From the NCBI RefSeq assembly GCF_900129975.1, contig NZ_FSRG01000007.1, positions 35,908 to 99,907 on the forward strand: 64,000 nt of DNA. Reading direction: 5' to 3'. Position numbers and translations under genes: made by a program. The notes below the pieces were generated by a model. It saw nothing but the letters and a program-made list of their open reading frames with translations. It was not told where the DNA came from and did no database searches. Position 1 is the first letter of the stretch. Every line of letters begins with the position of its first letter. Of the stretch, positions 34,293-43,097 are shown one piece after another. The DNA comes from Halodesulfovibrio marinisediminis DSM 17456 (GTDB taxonomy: Bacteria > Desulfobacterota > Desulfovibrionia > Desulfovibrionales > Desulfovibrionaceae).

Positions 34293-35600
34293 CTATTTAT
34301 TTAAGCGGGTTTCTGCGGAACGGGCGTGTGCTTCCAAACCTTCAAGACGTGCAAGGCGCGCAATTTTTGGCGCATTTTTTTGCGTGAAGGAAGCTGACGC
34401 AGCAATTATGCTGGATTTTTTTGTGAAGGTTTCAACGGACAGTGCCGATGAAAAACGTGCTGTGCCGTTAGTCGGCAGTACGTGGTTCGGGCCTGCAAAG
34501 TAGTCGCCGACAGGTTCCGGTGAGTTAGCGCCCATAAAGATAGCGCCGGCATTACGGATAGTTGGTAACAACGCCCAAGGGTCTTCAACAATAATTTCCA
34601 GATGCTCAGGTGCAACGGTGTTGGAAAGCTCCACTGCAGTAGCCATGTCTGGAGTAACTACGATTGCACTCCAGTCTTTAAGGGCTGTTGCGGCAATTTC
34701 ATTGCGTGGAAGCGAACCAGTTTGTGTGCCAAGCTCGTCACGGACAGCGGCTGCAAGCTGCTCGTCGTCTGTAACAAGGATGGCAGAGGCAAGCGGATCG
34801 TGCTCTGCTTGAGAGAGCATATCTGCGGCAATCTGCACAGGGTTACCTGTTTTGTCTGCAAGAATAAGAATCTCGCTAGGACCAGCAACCATGTCGATGC
34901 CTACCGTACCGATAAACAGACGTTTAGCGGTGGTCACAAAGATATTTCCAGGGCCTGCGATAACATCTACAGCCGGAATGGTTTCTGTGCCGTATGCAAG
35001 GGCTGCAATCGCCCATGCACTGCCACAGGCAAACACATTTTTAATACCGAGATGATGTGCAGCGGCAAGGATATACTGGTTGGGAACGCCATCTTCCCTT
35101 GGAGGAGACACAACGCAGATTTCTTCTACGCCTGCAACCTGTGCGGGAATAACGTTCATAAGCATACTGGAGATAAGCGGGGTGTCGCCACCTTTGCCAC
35201 CCGGCACATAGAGTCCGGCGCGGTCAACAGGGCGAACAACCTGTCCCAAAATGGTTCCGTCTTCGCTTGTGGTAAACCAGGATTTCTCTTTCTGGTTTTC
35301 GTGGAACGTGCGGATATTGTGTGCAGCCTCTTTGATGATTTCAAAGTCTTCTGCAGGAATGTCTTGAGCAGCCTTTGCTAAGGTTTCTTCAGACACTCGC
35401 ACCATATCTTTCGTAAACGAAGGGCAGTCAAACTTTTGCGTGTAATGAACAAGAGCCTTATCCCCTTCTGTATGTACATGATGCAGAATCTCACGCACCA
35501 CAGGTTCAACAGAATTGTCAGGGTTATCCCGTCCAGCGAGAAGTTCCCTGATTCCCTTCCAATCCTCTTTGGATTGGTAGCTGATCATACGACAGGGCAT
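34293..35600 (-). CDS. hisD: Histidinol dehydrogenase
   Basis: 435 residues, normal length. Recognisable segments are [21 protein letters not shown] (in part), [29 protein letters not shown] and the zinc/catalytic region [12 protein letters not shown], ending with APEHLEI and [10 protein letters not shown]. It catalyses the last two steps of histidine synthesis. ATG 35600 has GGAG 5 bases upstream; MISYQ (35588) is a possible inner start. First gene of hisD-purC-fabI, a grouping of unrelated pathways that appears to be a Desulfovibrio arrangement. Confidence 0.96.
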   Translation of the reverse strand: MPCRMISYQSKEDWKGIRELLAGRDNPDNSVEPVVREILHHVHTEGDKALVHYTQKFDCPSFTKDMVRVSEETLAKAAQDIPAEDFEIIKEAAHNIRTFHENQKEKSWFTTSEDGTILGQVVRPVDRAGLYVPGGKGGDTPLISSMLMNVIPAQVAGVEEICVVSPPREDGVPNQYILAAAHHLGIKNVFACGSAWAIAALAYGTETIPAVDVIAGPGNIFVTTAKRLFIGTVGIDMVAGPSEILILADKTGNPVQIAADMLSQAEHDPLASAILVTDDEQLAAAVRDELGTQTGSLPRNEIAATALKDWSAIVVTPDMATAVELSNTVAPEHLEIIVEDPWALLPTIRNAGAIFMGANSPEPVGDYFAGPNHVLPTNGTARFSSALSVETFTKKSSIIAASASFTQKNAPKIARLARLEGLEAHARSAETRLNK

Positions 35601-35716
35601 ACTGGCTCCTAATCAAATAAGGTTCATAAAACTAAATCCGACGCCCCATCCTTATAAGAGGGTGTCGGAAAAGTCGAGTAGCATTACGATGATACAAAAT
35701 GACACACCATAGTTTT

Positions 35717-37141
35717 TTAAAATTGATAATCCCAAAGAAGTACAGCACGGTACGCATCACGGGTGTCAGACGTTCCCCATACTTGCGGATCAACATCGAT
35801 ATGGATGTATCCGAGTCGTAAAATGAGATTTAAATTTTCGTAAATTTTTAATGTGGTTTCTGAATCGATTTCGATAAGCCAGTCTTTGTTCGTCAGGTAA
35901 GTTCCCCAGTTGTTTCTATAGCCGCCTTCAAGTAATTCTTGAGAAAATCTATTGTTTTTTACTGCATCCGTGCTGTTGGTGCCGCGCATATACAGGAATG
36001 TGCATGAAGTGGATAAGTCATCAGTAAATACAAGATCATCAATGACCAACCCTAATGTCCAGCGGCCTGTAGCATCCTGTATGAGCAAGGACGATTCTGT
36101 TGTTATTGCACATTCGTAGTAGCCGAAATCTGTGAGTCCCCATTGGTTGGTGATAAAAGGCATCCTACCTGCGCCGTCATTATACGCATTATCGTCATCG
36201 CCAGTTGCCCACCATCCCAGAATACCGATGGTCATAAAATCCAGCACCCAGTCCAGTTCTCCCAGTAGCACAGCGCCCTGTCTGCTTGCGGCATCGCTGC
36301 CGCCATGCAGGGTTCCCCATATAAGGTCTGTTTTTGCAACAAGGTTATATGGACCGTGATAACGACCGGAAAAGCCGGTCCAAAACGCCCATGGATTACC
36401 GGAGAAGTCAGAGAATCCATTCCATAGTCCAATGTTGCCACCATCCACCCAAGCAGAACCAAGCGGATCACCCGCAACATCTTTCCCAAACTGAGTATAG
36501 GCTATGTATGGGGTAATAATATTGTCACGCTGCGCATAGGTGAAGGTAGCTGCAAAAATATCCATGGTCTGATTAGAAAAGGATCTGTCGGCATTATCAT
36601 ACGGTCTGCCCCAGATAAGGGAACTGTTGATTCCTTCTGTAAATTCATATTCAAGTGCAACTGCAGCGATGTTGTCATCAAGGAGTATTGAACCACCTAT
36701 TTGATTAGGAAGATGCACGGAAGTAAGGCCGGCTTTGGCTTGTACAGGGATGCGTTCAGGTCGGACACGAAGAAAAGCAAACGTAGTTTGTACATTAACA
36801 CCATCTGTACCAATTTGACCGCCTGCAAATTCACCATACCCGTTATCATCATTTCTTCCCCAGTAGGTGTCGACTTCAAACAGTGCTGTTGCGGAGACTA
36901 CTTCATCTGGGTTTATGTCGAATTGAAAACGGGAATATTGTGCTCCCCGAAAGTCGTAATTGATTTCTTTTTCTGCATATGGGGAAGTGAAGCCCAGTGT
37001 GGAACCTGTTGACCACTGGGTAAACACTTGTAATGTTCCAGAAGGGCGTATTTCTACCGCGCGGCATGAGGAAAACATGCCAGCAAGCAGGTTGATAATG
37101 ATACCAACTATAATGATAGAAGGGAGAATGTGTTTTTCCAT
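35717..37141 (-). CDS. Outer-membrane homotrimeric porin (Desulfovibrio type)
   Basis: 474 residues. A signal peptide covers about 1-28 (basic MEKH, then hydrophobic SIIIVGIIINLLAGMF, ending near CRA). The mature part is rich in alternating aromatic/polar strands, for example QVFTQWSTGSTLGF and SRFQFDIN, and the chain ends in LLWDYQF, the C-terminal aromatic typical of outer-membrane beta-barrels. The pattern fits the porin family common in Desulfovibrio, which lets small solutes through the outer membrane. It is divergent from uvrC and separated from hisD by 116 bases that contain a weak hairpin (35638-35670). Confidence 0.85.
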   Translation of the reverse strand: MEKHILPSIIIVGIIINLLAGMFSSCRAVEIRPSGTLQVFTQWSTGSTLGFTSPYAEKEINYDFRGAQYSRFQFDINPDEVVSATALFEVDTYWGRNDDNGYGEFAGGQIGTDGVNVQTTFAFLRVRPERIPVQAKAGLTSVHLPNQIGGSILLDDNIAAVALEYEFTEGINSSLIWGRPYDNADRSFSNQTMDIFAATFTYAQRDNIITPYIAYTQFGKDVAGDPLGSAWVDGGNIGLWNGFSDFSGNPWAFWTGFSGRYHGPYNLVAKTDLIWGTLHGGSDAASRQGAVLLGELDWVLDFMTIGILGWWATGDDDNAYNDGAGRMPFITNQWGLTDFGYYECAITTESSLLIQDATGRWTLGLVIDDLVFTDDLSTSCTFLYMRGTNSTDAVKNNRFSQELLEGGYRNNWGTYLTNKDWLIEIDSETTLKIYENLNLILRLGYIHIDVDPQVWGTSDTRDAYRAVLLWDYQF

Positions 37142-37283
37142 GGCATAACATGTTGAGATTAAAGTCTATCATTAAACTAGGTATCACTGCTCTATATGGA
37201 AATGATATTTGCTAATTGTTGTAATTATACAAGCCTAAGAGCAACAATAGGCTACGAATGCGAAAGATGATACACGAGAATAT

Positions 37284-39131
37284 ATGGAACCTATCGATTT
37301 AAAGACAATTCCCGTTTCTCCGGGAGTATATTTGTATAAGGATGCGAACGGACGCGTCGTGTATGTGGGGAAGGCAAAACATCTGCGTAAACGGGTTGCG
37401 TCGTACTTTCGTCCGCCGGAAACACAGACACCTAAAACACGGGCGATGCTCCGGCAGGCGCAGTCAATTACAACGCTGATAACCACAACAGAAAAAGAGG
37501 CGTTATTACTTGAGGCAAGCCTGATTAAGAAGCATCGTCCGCGCTATAATATTTTGTTGCGGGATGATAAGCAGTATGTGTTGTTCAAGTTGAATAAAAA
37601 ACATCACTGGCCTCGCCTTACCTTGACGCGCAAGGTTCTTAAAGATGGTTCTAAATATTTCGGCCCGTTCACATCATCCCATTCCGCATGGCAAACCCTT
37701 AAGGCGATACATAAGGTCTTCAAGTTGCGCAGGTGCTCTGACAGAGCGTTTGCAAACAGGGTGCGCCCGTGTCTGTACCACCACATAGGGCAGTGTTTTG
37801 CACCATGTTGTTTGGATATTTCTCACGAAGACTATTTAGAGCAGGTGCAGCGTGTTGAGTTGCTGCTTTCCGGGAAGTCCAATGAGCTTGTGGAAGTACT
37901 TACTGAGAAAATGTACGCCGCCTCTGAATCTATGGAATATGAAACCGCCGCGCAGCTCCGTGATCAGATTAAGGCCGTTGAAGTAACTGTTGAGAAACAG
38001 GCTGCTGTTATTCCTACTGCGCACGACATGGATGTAATCGGCCTAGGCGAAACGGATAATGGACTGGCTCTTGGAATTTTGTTTATCCGTAGCGGCATTC
38101 TTATCGACAAAAAGTATTTCTTCTGGGCTGGGTTAGGTCTGGAAGAAGCACCAGAATTGCTTCAGTCATTTATCGCGCAGTACTACGGAGTGAACAGTTT
38201 TGTTCCGTCGCGCGTAGTTGTTCCATGGGGAAATGATGTACTCGGGGATGATACGAATCCGGAACCACTTGTTGCACATGCCGAAGCTTTAACTGAATTA
38301 CGCGGTATGCTGGTACGTGTTGCTTCGCCGCGTAATGACACTGAAAGCAAGCTTGTAACAATGGCAACAGCCAATGCCATTGATGACGCTAAACATAAAC
38401 GCGCTGTCAGTCCTCTAGCTATACTACAGAAGCGTCTTGGTATGGCTGAAGAACCGTATCGAACAGAGATTGTCGACGTCTCCCATACTTCCGGTAAAGA
38501 CACCCGTGTGGGAATGGTTGTTTTTGAAGGCGAAGCACCTGCTAAAAATGAATATAGAACCTATGCCTTTACTGATGAAGAAGGTGGAGGTGATGACTAT
38601 AAGGTGCTAGCGTTATGGATGGAAAGGCGCTTGAACTCTGGACCGCCTTGGCCAGATCTCTTGCTGATAGATGGGGGGCGTGGTCAGCTGAATGCAGTTG
38701 TCAGTGTGCTTGAGGCCCATGGGAAAAGTGACCTATGTACCGTAATTTCCATTGCAAAGGCCCGTAAGGATGAATCCGGTAGGGCAGACAGACGAAAAGG
38801 AAATATTGAAGATCGAATTTTTCTGCCAGGGCGTTCCAATCCACTGCAGTTGAAAGCAGGGGCTCCAGAATTGTTGTTGCTGCAGCACATGCGTGACCTT
38901 TGTCATGACTACTCAATTGGGCGGCATAGGAAGGCTCGTGCAGGAAGAGCGTTGACGGGTGAACTTCAGCGAATTCCGGGAATTGGACCATCCATGGCGA
39001 AAAAATTGTGGGCTCATTATTCTTCAGTAAAAGAGATGGCGCAAGCATCTGTAGCAGATTTGATGCGAATTGATGGGGTAGGAAAGAAGAAGGCTGAAGC
39101 TATTTACGAAGGTCTTTCAGTATTCAGATGA
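37284..39131 (+). CDS. uvrC: Excinuclease ABC subunit C
   Basis: 615 residues, standard length. N-terminal GIY-YIG nuclease (PGVYLYKD...VVYVGKAKHLRKRV, residues about 13-42), a UVR motif near 205-240 (LTEKMYAASESMEYETAAQLRDQI, shown in part), the RNase H-like second nuclease (EIVDVSHTSGKDTRVGMVVFEGE in part; LLLIDGGRGQLNAV), and two C-terminal helix-hairpin-helix motifs (IPGIGPSMAKKLW, IDGVGKKKAEAI). It makes the dual incision in nucleotide-excision repair with UvrAB. The Shine-Dalgarno sequence before ATG 37284 is weak. It is monocistronic and divergent from the porin. Confidence 0.96.
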   Translation: MEPIDLKTIPVSPGVYLYKDANGRVVYVGKAKHLRKRVASYFRPPETQTPKTRAMLRQAQSITTLITTTEKEALLLEASLIKKHRPRYNILLRDDKQYVLFKLNKKHHWPRLTLTRKVLKDGSKYFGPFTSSHSAWQTLKAIHKVFKLRRCSDRAFANRVRPCLYHHIGQCFAPCCLDISHEDYLEQVQRVELLLSGKSNELVEVLTEKMYAASESMEYETAAQLRDQIKAVEVTVEKQAAVIPTAHDMDVIGLGETDNGLALGILFIRSGILIDKKYFFWAGLGLEEAPELLQSFIAQYYGVNSFVPSRVVVPWGNDVLGDDTNPEPLVAHAEALTELRGMLVRVASPRNDTESKLVTMATANAIDDAKHKRAVSPLAILQKRLGMAEEPYRTEIVDVSHTSGKDTRVGMVVFEGEAPAKNEYRTYAFTDEEGGGDDYKVLALWMERRLNSGPPWPDLLLIDGGRGQLNAVVSVLEAHGKSDLCTVISIAKARKDESGRADRRKGNIEDRIFLPGRSNPLQLKAGAPELLLLQHMRDLCHDYSIGRHRKARAGRALTGELQRIPGIGPSMAKKLWAHYSSVKEMAQASVADLMRIDGVGKKKAEAIYEGLSVFR

Positions 39132-39668
39132 TCCTGACTTTAATGATATTGAATTATTCCTATTGTTCGACTGGTTGAGGTCTCACTATTATAAATAATA
39201 GCCTTCCATACTCTATCTTATGAAAATCTTTTAATTTGTTGCAATAATATACAAAAAAGGGCTACAAGAAATTTAACCATTTTTGATACCTTGATAAATA
39301 GGGTAATAAATAGTGTTTCGATAATATAATTAAGGAAATGGTTAGAAAAGAGGTTGAGTGTAGTCTAAAATGGCGCTATGTTAGCAGTTGCTTACAATGT
39401 GAAATAATGCACTATTCTTTCAGAAAATTGCCAGAGTAGATAGACGGAAACATATTGTTGGTTTATCTAAAAGGGTATAAATATATTTGGGAGTTTGTAT
39501 AGGGTGTTGCTTTAACGTAAACAGGAGGGGGATATCGTCATATTAGGCGTAGTGTGGCGATATAAAACACATTGGTTTTACACGTTCTTTTCTAATGGAA
39601 CCTCAGATGGCGTATTGAGGTGTGTTAGAACCGGGTGTGACTCCTCGTAGCAATGTGTAGGGAGAGTT
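39132..39668. other. Long AT-rich leader or intergenic region upstream of the CII-like gene
   Basis: About 540 bases with no convincing gene. Small inverted repeats are seen (ACCTCA/TGAGGT near 39600-39622; ATATCG/CGATAT near 39532-39563). AGGAGGGGG near 39523 precedes only a non-ATG frame of about 38 codons. It is more AT-rich than its flanks, as expected for acquired or regulatory DNA. Confidence 0.45.
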
Positions 39669-39959
39669 ATGATGCGTTCAGAGTTAACTAAGATTGTCCA
39701 CGAACTTGTGTTGAACAGCCCAATTCCAGCTAAAGCACTCGCGAAAGAAATCGGCAAGCCGTATTCTACCTTGCTCCGCGAAGTGAACCCGTATGATGCT
39801 GGGGCGAAGTTGGGGGTTGAAACATTGATGGACATCATGAAAAAGACTGGAAACATTGAACCATTAGAGTACATTGCTCAAGAGATGGGATTTGCAATTG
39901 TAGATCCGAAACTTATGGCAGAGCCGAGTGACACTGTAAGCCTCGCTGAAATCGCATAG
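39669..39959 (+). CDS. Phage CII-like regulatory protein
   Basis: 96 residues (or 95 from the second ATG at 39672). The sequence LVLNSPIPAKALAKEIGKPY-STLLREVNPYDAGAKLGVET-LMDIMKKTGN resembles the phage regulatory CII family (PF06892), small HTH proteins for which helix-turn-helix binding is expected at the AKALAKEIG segment. No other phage gene adjoins it, so it is either a domesticated regulator or a phage remnant. GGGAG precedes the start. A terminator follows. Confidence 0.72.
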   Translation: MMRSELTKIVHELVLNSPIPAKALAKEIGKPYSTLLREVNPYDAGAKLGVETLMDIMKKTGNIEPLEYIAQEMGFAIVDPKLMAEPSDTVSLAEIA

Positions 39960-40010
39960 CGAGCAGTTACTAATGAAGTAGGCTGAGGTTTTCAGTCTCT
40001 GTCAATCTTT

Positions 40011-40040
40011 AAGAGACCTGTAGGAATACAGGTCTCTTTC
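40011..40040 (+). terminator. Terminator of the CII-like gene
   Basis: AGAGACCTGT and ACAGGTCTCT form a 10-bp stem followed by a short T-rich stretch (ttctatt). Confidence 0.85.
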
Positions 40041-40057
40041 TATTGGTCTGAATACAA

Positions 40058-40086
40058 AAAGCTCCTGATAATGTCAGGAGCTTTTT
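40058..40086. terminator. Terminator of mnmA
   Basis: AAAAAGCTCCTGA and TCAGGAGCTTTTT around a 5-nt loop, directly after the mnmA stop on the minus strand. Confidence 0.9.
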
Positions 40087-40091
40087 GAGTA

Positions 40092-41126
40092 TTATAGCGA
40101 ATGCTCAATGATACCGCCGCCAAGAACAGTGAGATTTTCATCGTATACACAGCAGACTTGTCCGCTGGCTGGCGGAGACTGTGGCTCATCGTATGTGACA
40201 ATCAGCAGGTCATCTTGCTCGCTGATAGTTACGGGGATAGGCAGTTGGCGGTAGCGGGTGCGAACGAGAAGTTTTTCACCCCAGTGCTCTTTTGCTACAA
40301 GGAAGTTCATATTGCTTACAACGCAACCAGTGGAAAGCAATTCTGTTTTTGGCCCAACGATCAGTACATTCTTTTCCATGTCTTTGCGGATTACATAGAG
40401 TGGTTCTTTCCACGCAACCCCAAGTCCTTTGCGTTGACCTTCTGTGTACTGCCATAACCCATTGTGTTTCCCCACAACGGTACCGTCGGCGAGTTCCATG
40501 TTGCCGCCAGTACCGAGGTTGGCACCTCTATCAATTAAGAATGCACGGTAATCATCATTCGGAACAAAGCAGATTTCTTGACTTTCGCTTGGATACGCAG
40601 GGGCAATTCCGCGTTCTGCCAGTTCTGCTTTAATATCTTCTTTTTTCTTTTTTCCAAGAGGGAACAGCGCCTTTTCCAATTGTTTTTTCGGCACAAGCGA
40701 TAAAAAGTAGCTTTGATCTTTTTTAGGATCATGCCCTCGGGAAAGAGTGCGTCCGTATAACGGATTATCTTCCAATACCGCATAGTGTCCCGTTGCAATT
40801 TGATTTGCCCCAAGCTTTTCTGCTTCGCGTAGCAGTGCGCCGAACTTCATGCTGGCATTACATAGCGCGCAAGGGTTTGGTGTGCGCCCGTGAATGTATT
40901 CATCCATAAATGGAGTAACAACACATTGTTCAAATTCTTCGTGTAAGTCGACTGCATGAAATGGAACATCCAATGATGCGCACATGGCACCGATGGCTTC
41001 TTCCCTTTCTTTGCTTGGAGCAAGAAAGTGGGCATGGAGCGCAAAAATATCGTGTCCCTGTTCTTTTAATGTGAGCAGGGCGTACAAAGAATCTGTTCCG
41101 CCGCTTACTGCAACTGCAATGGTCAT
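40092..41126 (-). CDS. mnmA: tRNA-specific 2-thiouridylase
   Basis: 344 residues from ATG 41126, which has CAGGA six bases upstream; the open frame reaches 38 codons further but with a non-family sequence. PP-loop SGGTDS (residues 8-13; most MnmA have SGGVDS). The two catalytic cysteines are in NPCALCNASMKF and SQEICFVP. The C-terminal beta-barrel is present (LGGGIIEHSL end). It installs the 2-thio group on U34 of tRNA-Lys, Glu and Gln. Last gene of an apparent minus-strand unit with gatA, gatC and the LpoA-like lipoprotein gene. Confidence 0.92.
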   Translation of the reverse strand: MTIAVAVSGGTDSLYALLTLKEQGHDIFALHAHFLAPSKEREEAIGAMCASLDVPFHAVDLHEEFEQCVVTPFMDEYIHGRTPNPCALCNASMKFGALLREAEKLGANQIATGHYAVLEDNPLYGRTLSRGHDPKKDQSYFLSLVPKKQLEKALFPLGKKKKEDIKAELAERGIAPAYPSESQEICFVPNDDYRAFLIDRGANLGTGGNMELADGTVVGKHNGLWQYTEGQRKGLGVAWKEPLYVIRKDMEKNVLIVGPKTELLSTGCVVSNMNFLVAKEHWGEKLLVRTRYRQLPIPVTISEQDDLLIVTYDEPQSPPASGQVCCVYDENLTVLGGGIIEHSL

Positions 41127-41270
41127 AGCTATTCCTGAAGTGTTTTTTGATGCCTTCGGAGAGCTAGCTGCCGGAGGCATATCACTACATTCTGTCTTAT
41201 TAATAAACGAAGGGAAGCCTGTAATCAGACTTCCCTTCAAAGTATCACAATTACGAGTCAGCTTGGTCTG

Positions 41271-42734
41271 TTATAATCCTGCTGGTGTGCCGAGCTGTTC
41301 GGTATTTTTTTCAAGAAGGGAAGCAACGCTGTAGAGAGTTGCTTCGTCGAATTCTTTACCGAGGAGCTGGATACCTACTGGCATTTTGCTATCTGCCCCC
41401 AAACCTACTGGGAGGGACAAGCCCGGAAGACCAGCGAGGTTGAGAGAGATGGTGTAGATGTCCATGAGGTACATTTTAAGCGGATCGCTTGTCAGTTCGC
41501 CAACGTTCCAAGCGGTAACCGGTGAAGCAGGGCCAACGAGTACATCACACTTTTCAAGTGCTTTTAGGTAGTCTTCGCGGATAAGGCGACGAACCTGTGC
41601 AGCTTTTTTATAGTATGCATCATAGTAGCCGGAGGACAGAACGTAGGTGCCGAGCATGATACGGCGCTGTACCTCATCCCCGAAAGCTTCGGAGCGGGAT
41701 TTAACATAGATATCGAGCAGGTTTTCAGCATTTTCGCTTCGGTATCCGTAACGTACGCCATCAAAACGGGCGAGGTTGGAACTGGCTTCAGCCATAGCGA
41801 TAATGTAGTAGGTTGCGATTGCGTAGGATGAATGCGGGAGCTCAACTTCAACAAGTTCAGCACCGAGCTCTTCAAGTTTAGCAACAGCAGCACGACAAGC
41901 TGATTCAACTTCGCGGTCGAGACCTTCTGCCCAGAATTCTTTAGGAAGACCGATTTTGAGACCTTTAAGGTCTTCACGGTTCAACGCTGCAAGGTAATCA
42001 TCTACAGGAACGTCCACGCTGGTAGAGTCTCTGTCGTCATGACCTGCGATAACCTGTAAGATGCGTGCGTTGTCTTCTACAGAGCGGGTCATTGGACCGA
42101 TCTGGTCAAGAGAAGAACCGTAGGCAACCATACCACGACGGGAAACACGACCGTAGGTTGGCTTAATGCCAACACAACCACAGAGGCTTGCAGGCTGACG
42201 GATGGAACCGCCAGTGTCGGTACCAAGGGTGCCAAATGCCTGACATGCGGTTACGGAAGCGGCGGAGCCGCCAGAGGAGCCACCAGGAACTTTGTTAAGA
42301 TCCCAAGGGTTTTTGGTTGCTTTGTATGCAGAGTTCTCAGTGGAAGAGCCCATGGCAAATTCGTCCATGTTAGCTTTACCAATAAGAATTGCTCCTGCAT
42401 CTTTCAGCTTTGCAACGGCGAAGGCGTCAAAGAATGGCTCAAAGTTTTCAAGAATTTTTGAACCGCAGGTAGTTTTAGTGCCTTTTGTGCAGAGAAGGTC
42501 TTTAACGGTAAGCGGAATACCCCATAATGGTTTGCTTTCGTCTGGACCGGCTTCATCCATAGCACGAGCCTGCTCAAGAGCTTCTTCAGCCTGAACAGAA
42601 ATAAGTGCCTGAATGGAAGGCTCTGTTTCTTCAATGCGTTTAAGACACGCTTCTACAACTTCAGTAACGGTGAGCTCTTTTGCAAGCAGCTGGGAGCGGA
42701 TTTCACTCAGGGATTTTTCGAACAAAAATGACAT
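41271..42734 (-). CDS. gatA: Aspartyl/glutamyl-tRNA amidotransferase subunit A
   Basis: 487 residues. Amidase-signature enzyme with the Ser-cisSer-Lys triad: Lys in PLTVKDLLC, the Ser-rich [11 protein letters not shown], and [14 protein letters not shown]. GatA releases ammonia from glutamine for conversion of Glu-tRNA-Gln and/or Asp-tRNA-Asn. It follows gatC by 18 bases on the same strand; gatB is not in the window, which is usual when the operon is split. The ATG at 42734 is preceded by a GGAG at a slightly long distance. Confidence 0.96.
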   Translation of the reverse strand: MSFLFEKSLSEIRSQLLAKELTVTEVVEACLKRIEETEPSIQALISVQAEEALEQARAMDEAGPDESKPLWGIPLTVKDLLCTKGTKTTCGSKILENFEPFFDAFAVAKLKDAGAILIGKANMDEFAMGSSTENSAYKATKNPWDLNKVPGGSSGGSAASVTACQAFGTLGTDTGGSIRQPASLCGCVGIKPTYGRVSRRGMVAYGSSLDQIGPMTRSVEDNARILQVIAGHDDRDSTSVDVPVDDYLAALNREDLKGLKIGLPKEFWAEGLDREVESACRAAVAKLEELGAELVEVELPHSSYAIATYYIIAMAEASSNLARFDGVRYGYRSENAENLLDIYVKSRSEAFGDEVQRRIMLGTYVLSSGYYDAYYKKAAQVRRLIREDYLKALEKCDVLVGPASPVTAWNVGELTSDPLKMYLMDIYTISLNLAGLPGLSLPVGLGADSKMPVGIQLLGKEFDEATLYSVASLLEKNTEQLGTPAGL

Positions 42735-42752
42735 GTGGTAAAAACTCCGCCG

Positions 42753-43037
42753 TTAAACAATCTTTGGAACAATAAAGAACTGGCCGTCTGTTTCCGGTGC
42801 ATTGGAAACAATGTCTTCGCGTGCAAAGCGTTTTTCGGCTTTGTCTTCACGCAAAGGTGTTGGCTGTTCAACTGGACTGTACAACGGCTCTGTACCGGCG
42901 GTGTCGAGACCGTTAAGGGTGTCCATGTAAGAAAGAATATCTTCAAACTGGCCTGCGAACAGGCGCTGTTTTTCTTCGTCGAGTTCAAGTCGGGCCAGCT
43001 TGGCAATTTGCGCTACCCGTTCAGGAGTAATACTCAT
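42753..43037 (-). CDS. gatC: Aspartyl/glutamyl-tRNA amidotransferase subunit C
   Basis: 94 residues, normal size. The N-terminal [20 protein letters not shown] and the central [20 protein letters not shown] region, with [10 protein letters not shown] later, are typical. It stabilises the GatA-GatB complex. CGGAG lies upstream of ATG 43037. Cotranscribed with gatA downstream and the LpoA-like gene upstream. Confidence 0.94.
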   Translation of the reverse strand: MSITPERVAQIAKLARLELDEEKQRLFAGQFEDILSYMDTLNGLDTAGTEPLYSPVEQPTPLREDKAEKRFAREDIVSNAPETDGQFFIVPKIV

Positions 43038-43097
43038 AGAGGTTGTCTCCGATTATTGAGAAGTGGCTGGCGTAGTTTCAAAAGAGAACAGGCCGGA

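Noticed and set aside
39534-39647. A 38-codon open frame after AGGAGGGGG near 39523
   Set aside because: It has no ATG, GTG or TTG at a suitable distance and no recognisable protein sequence.
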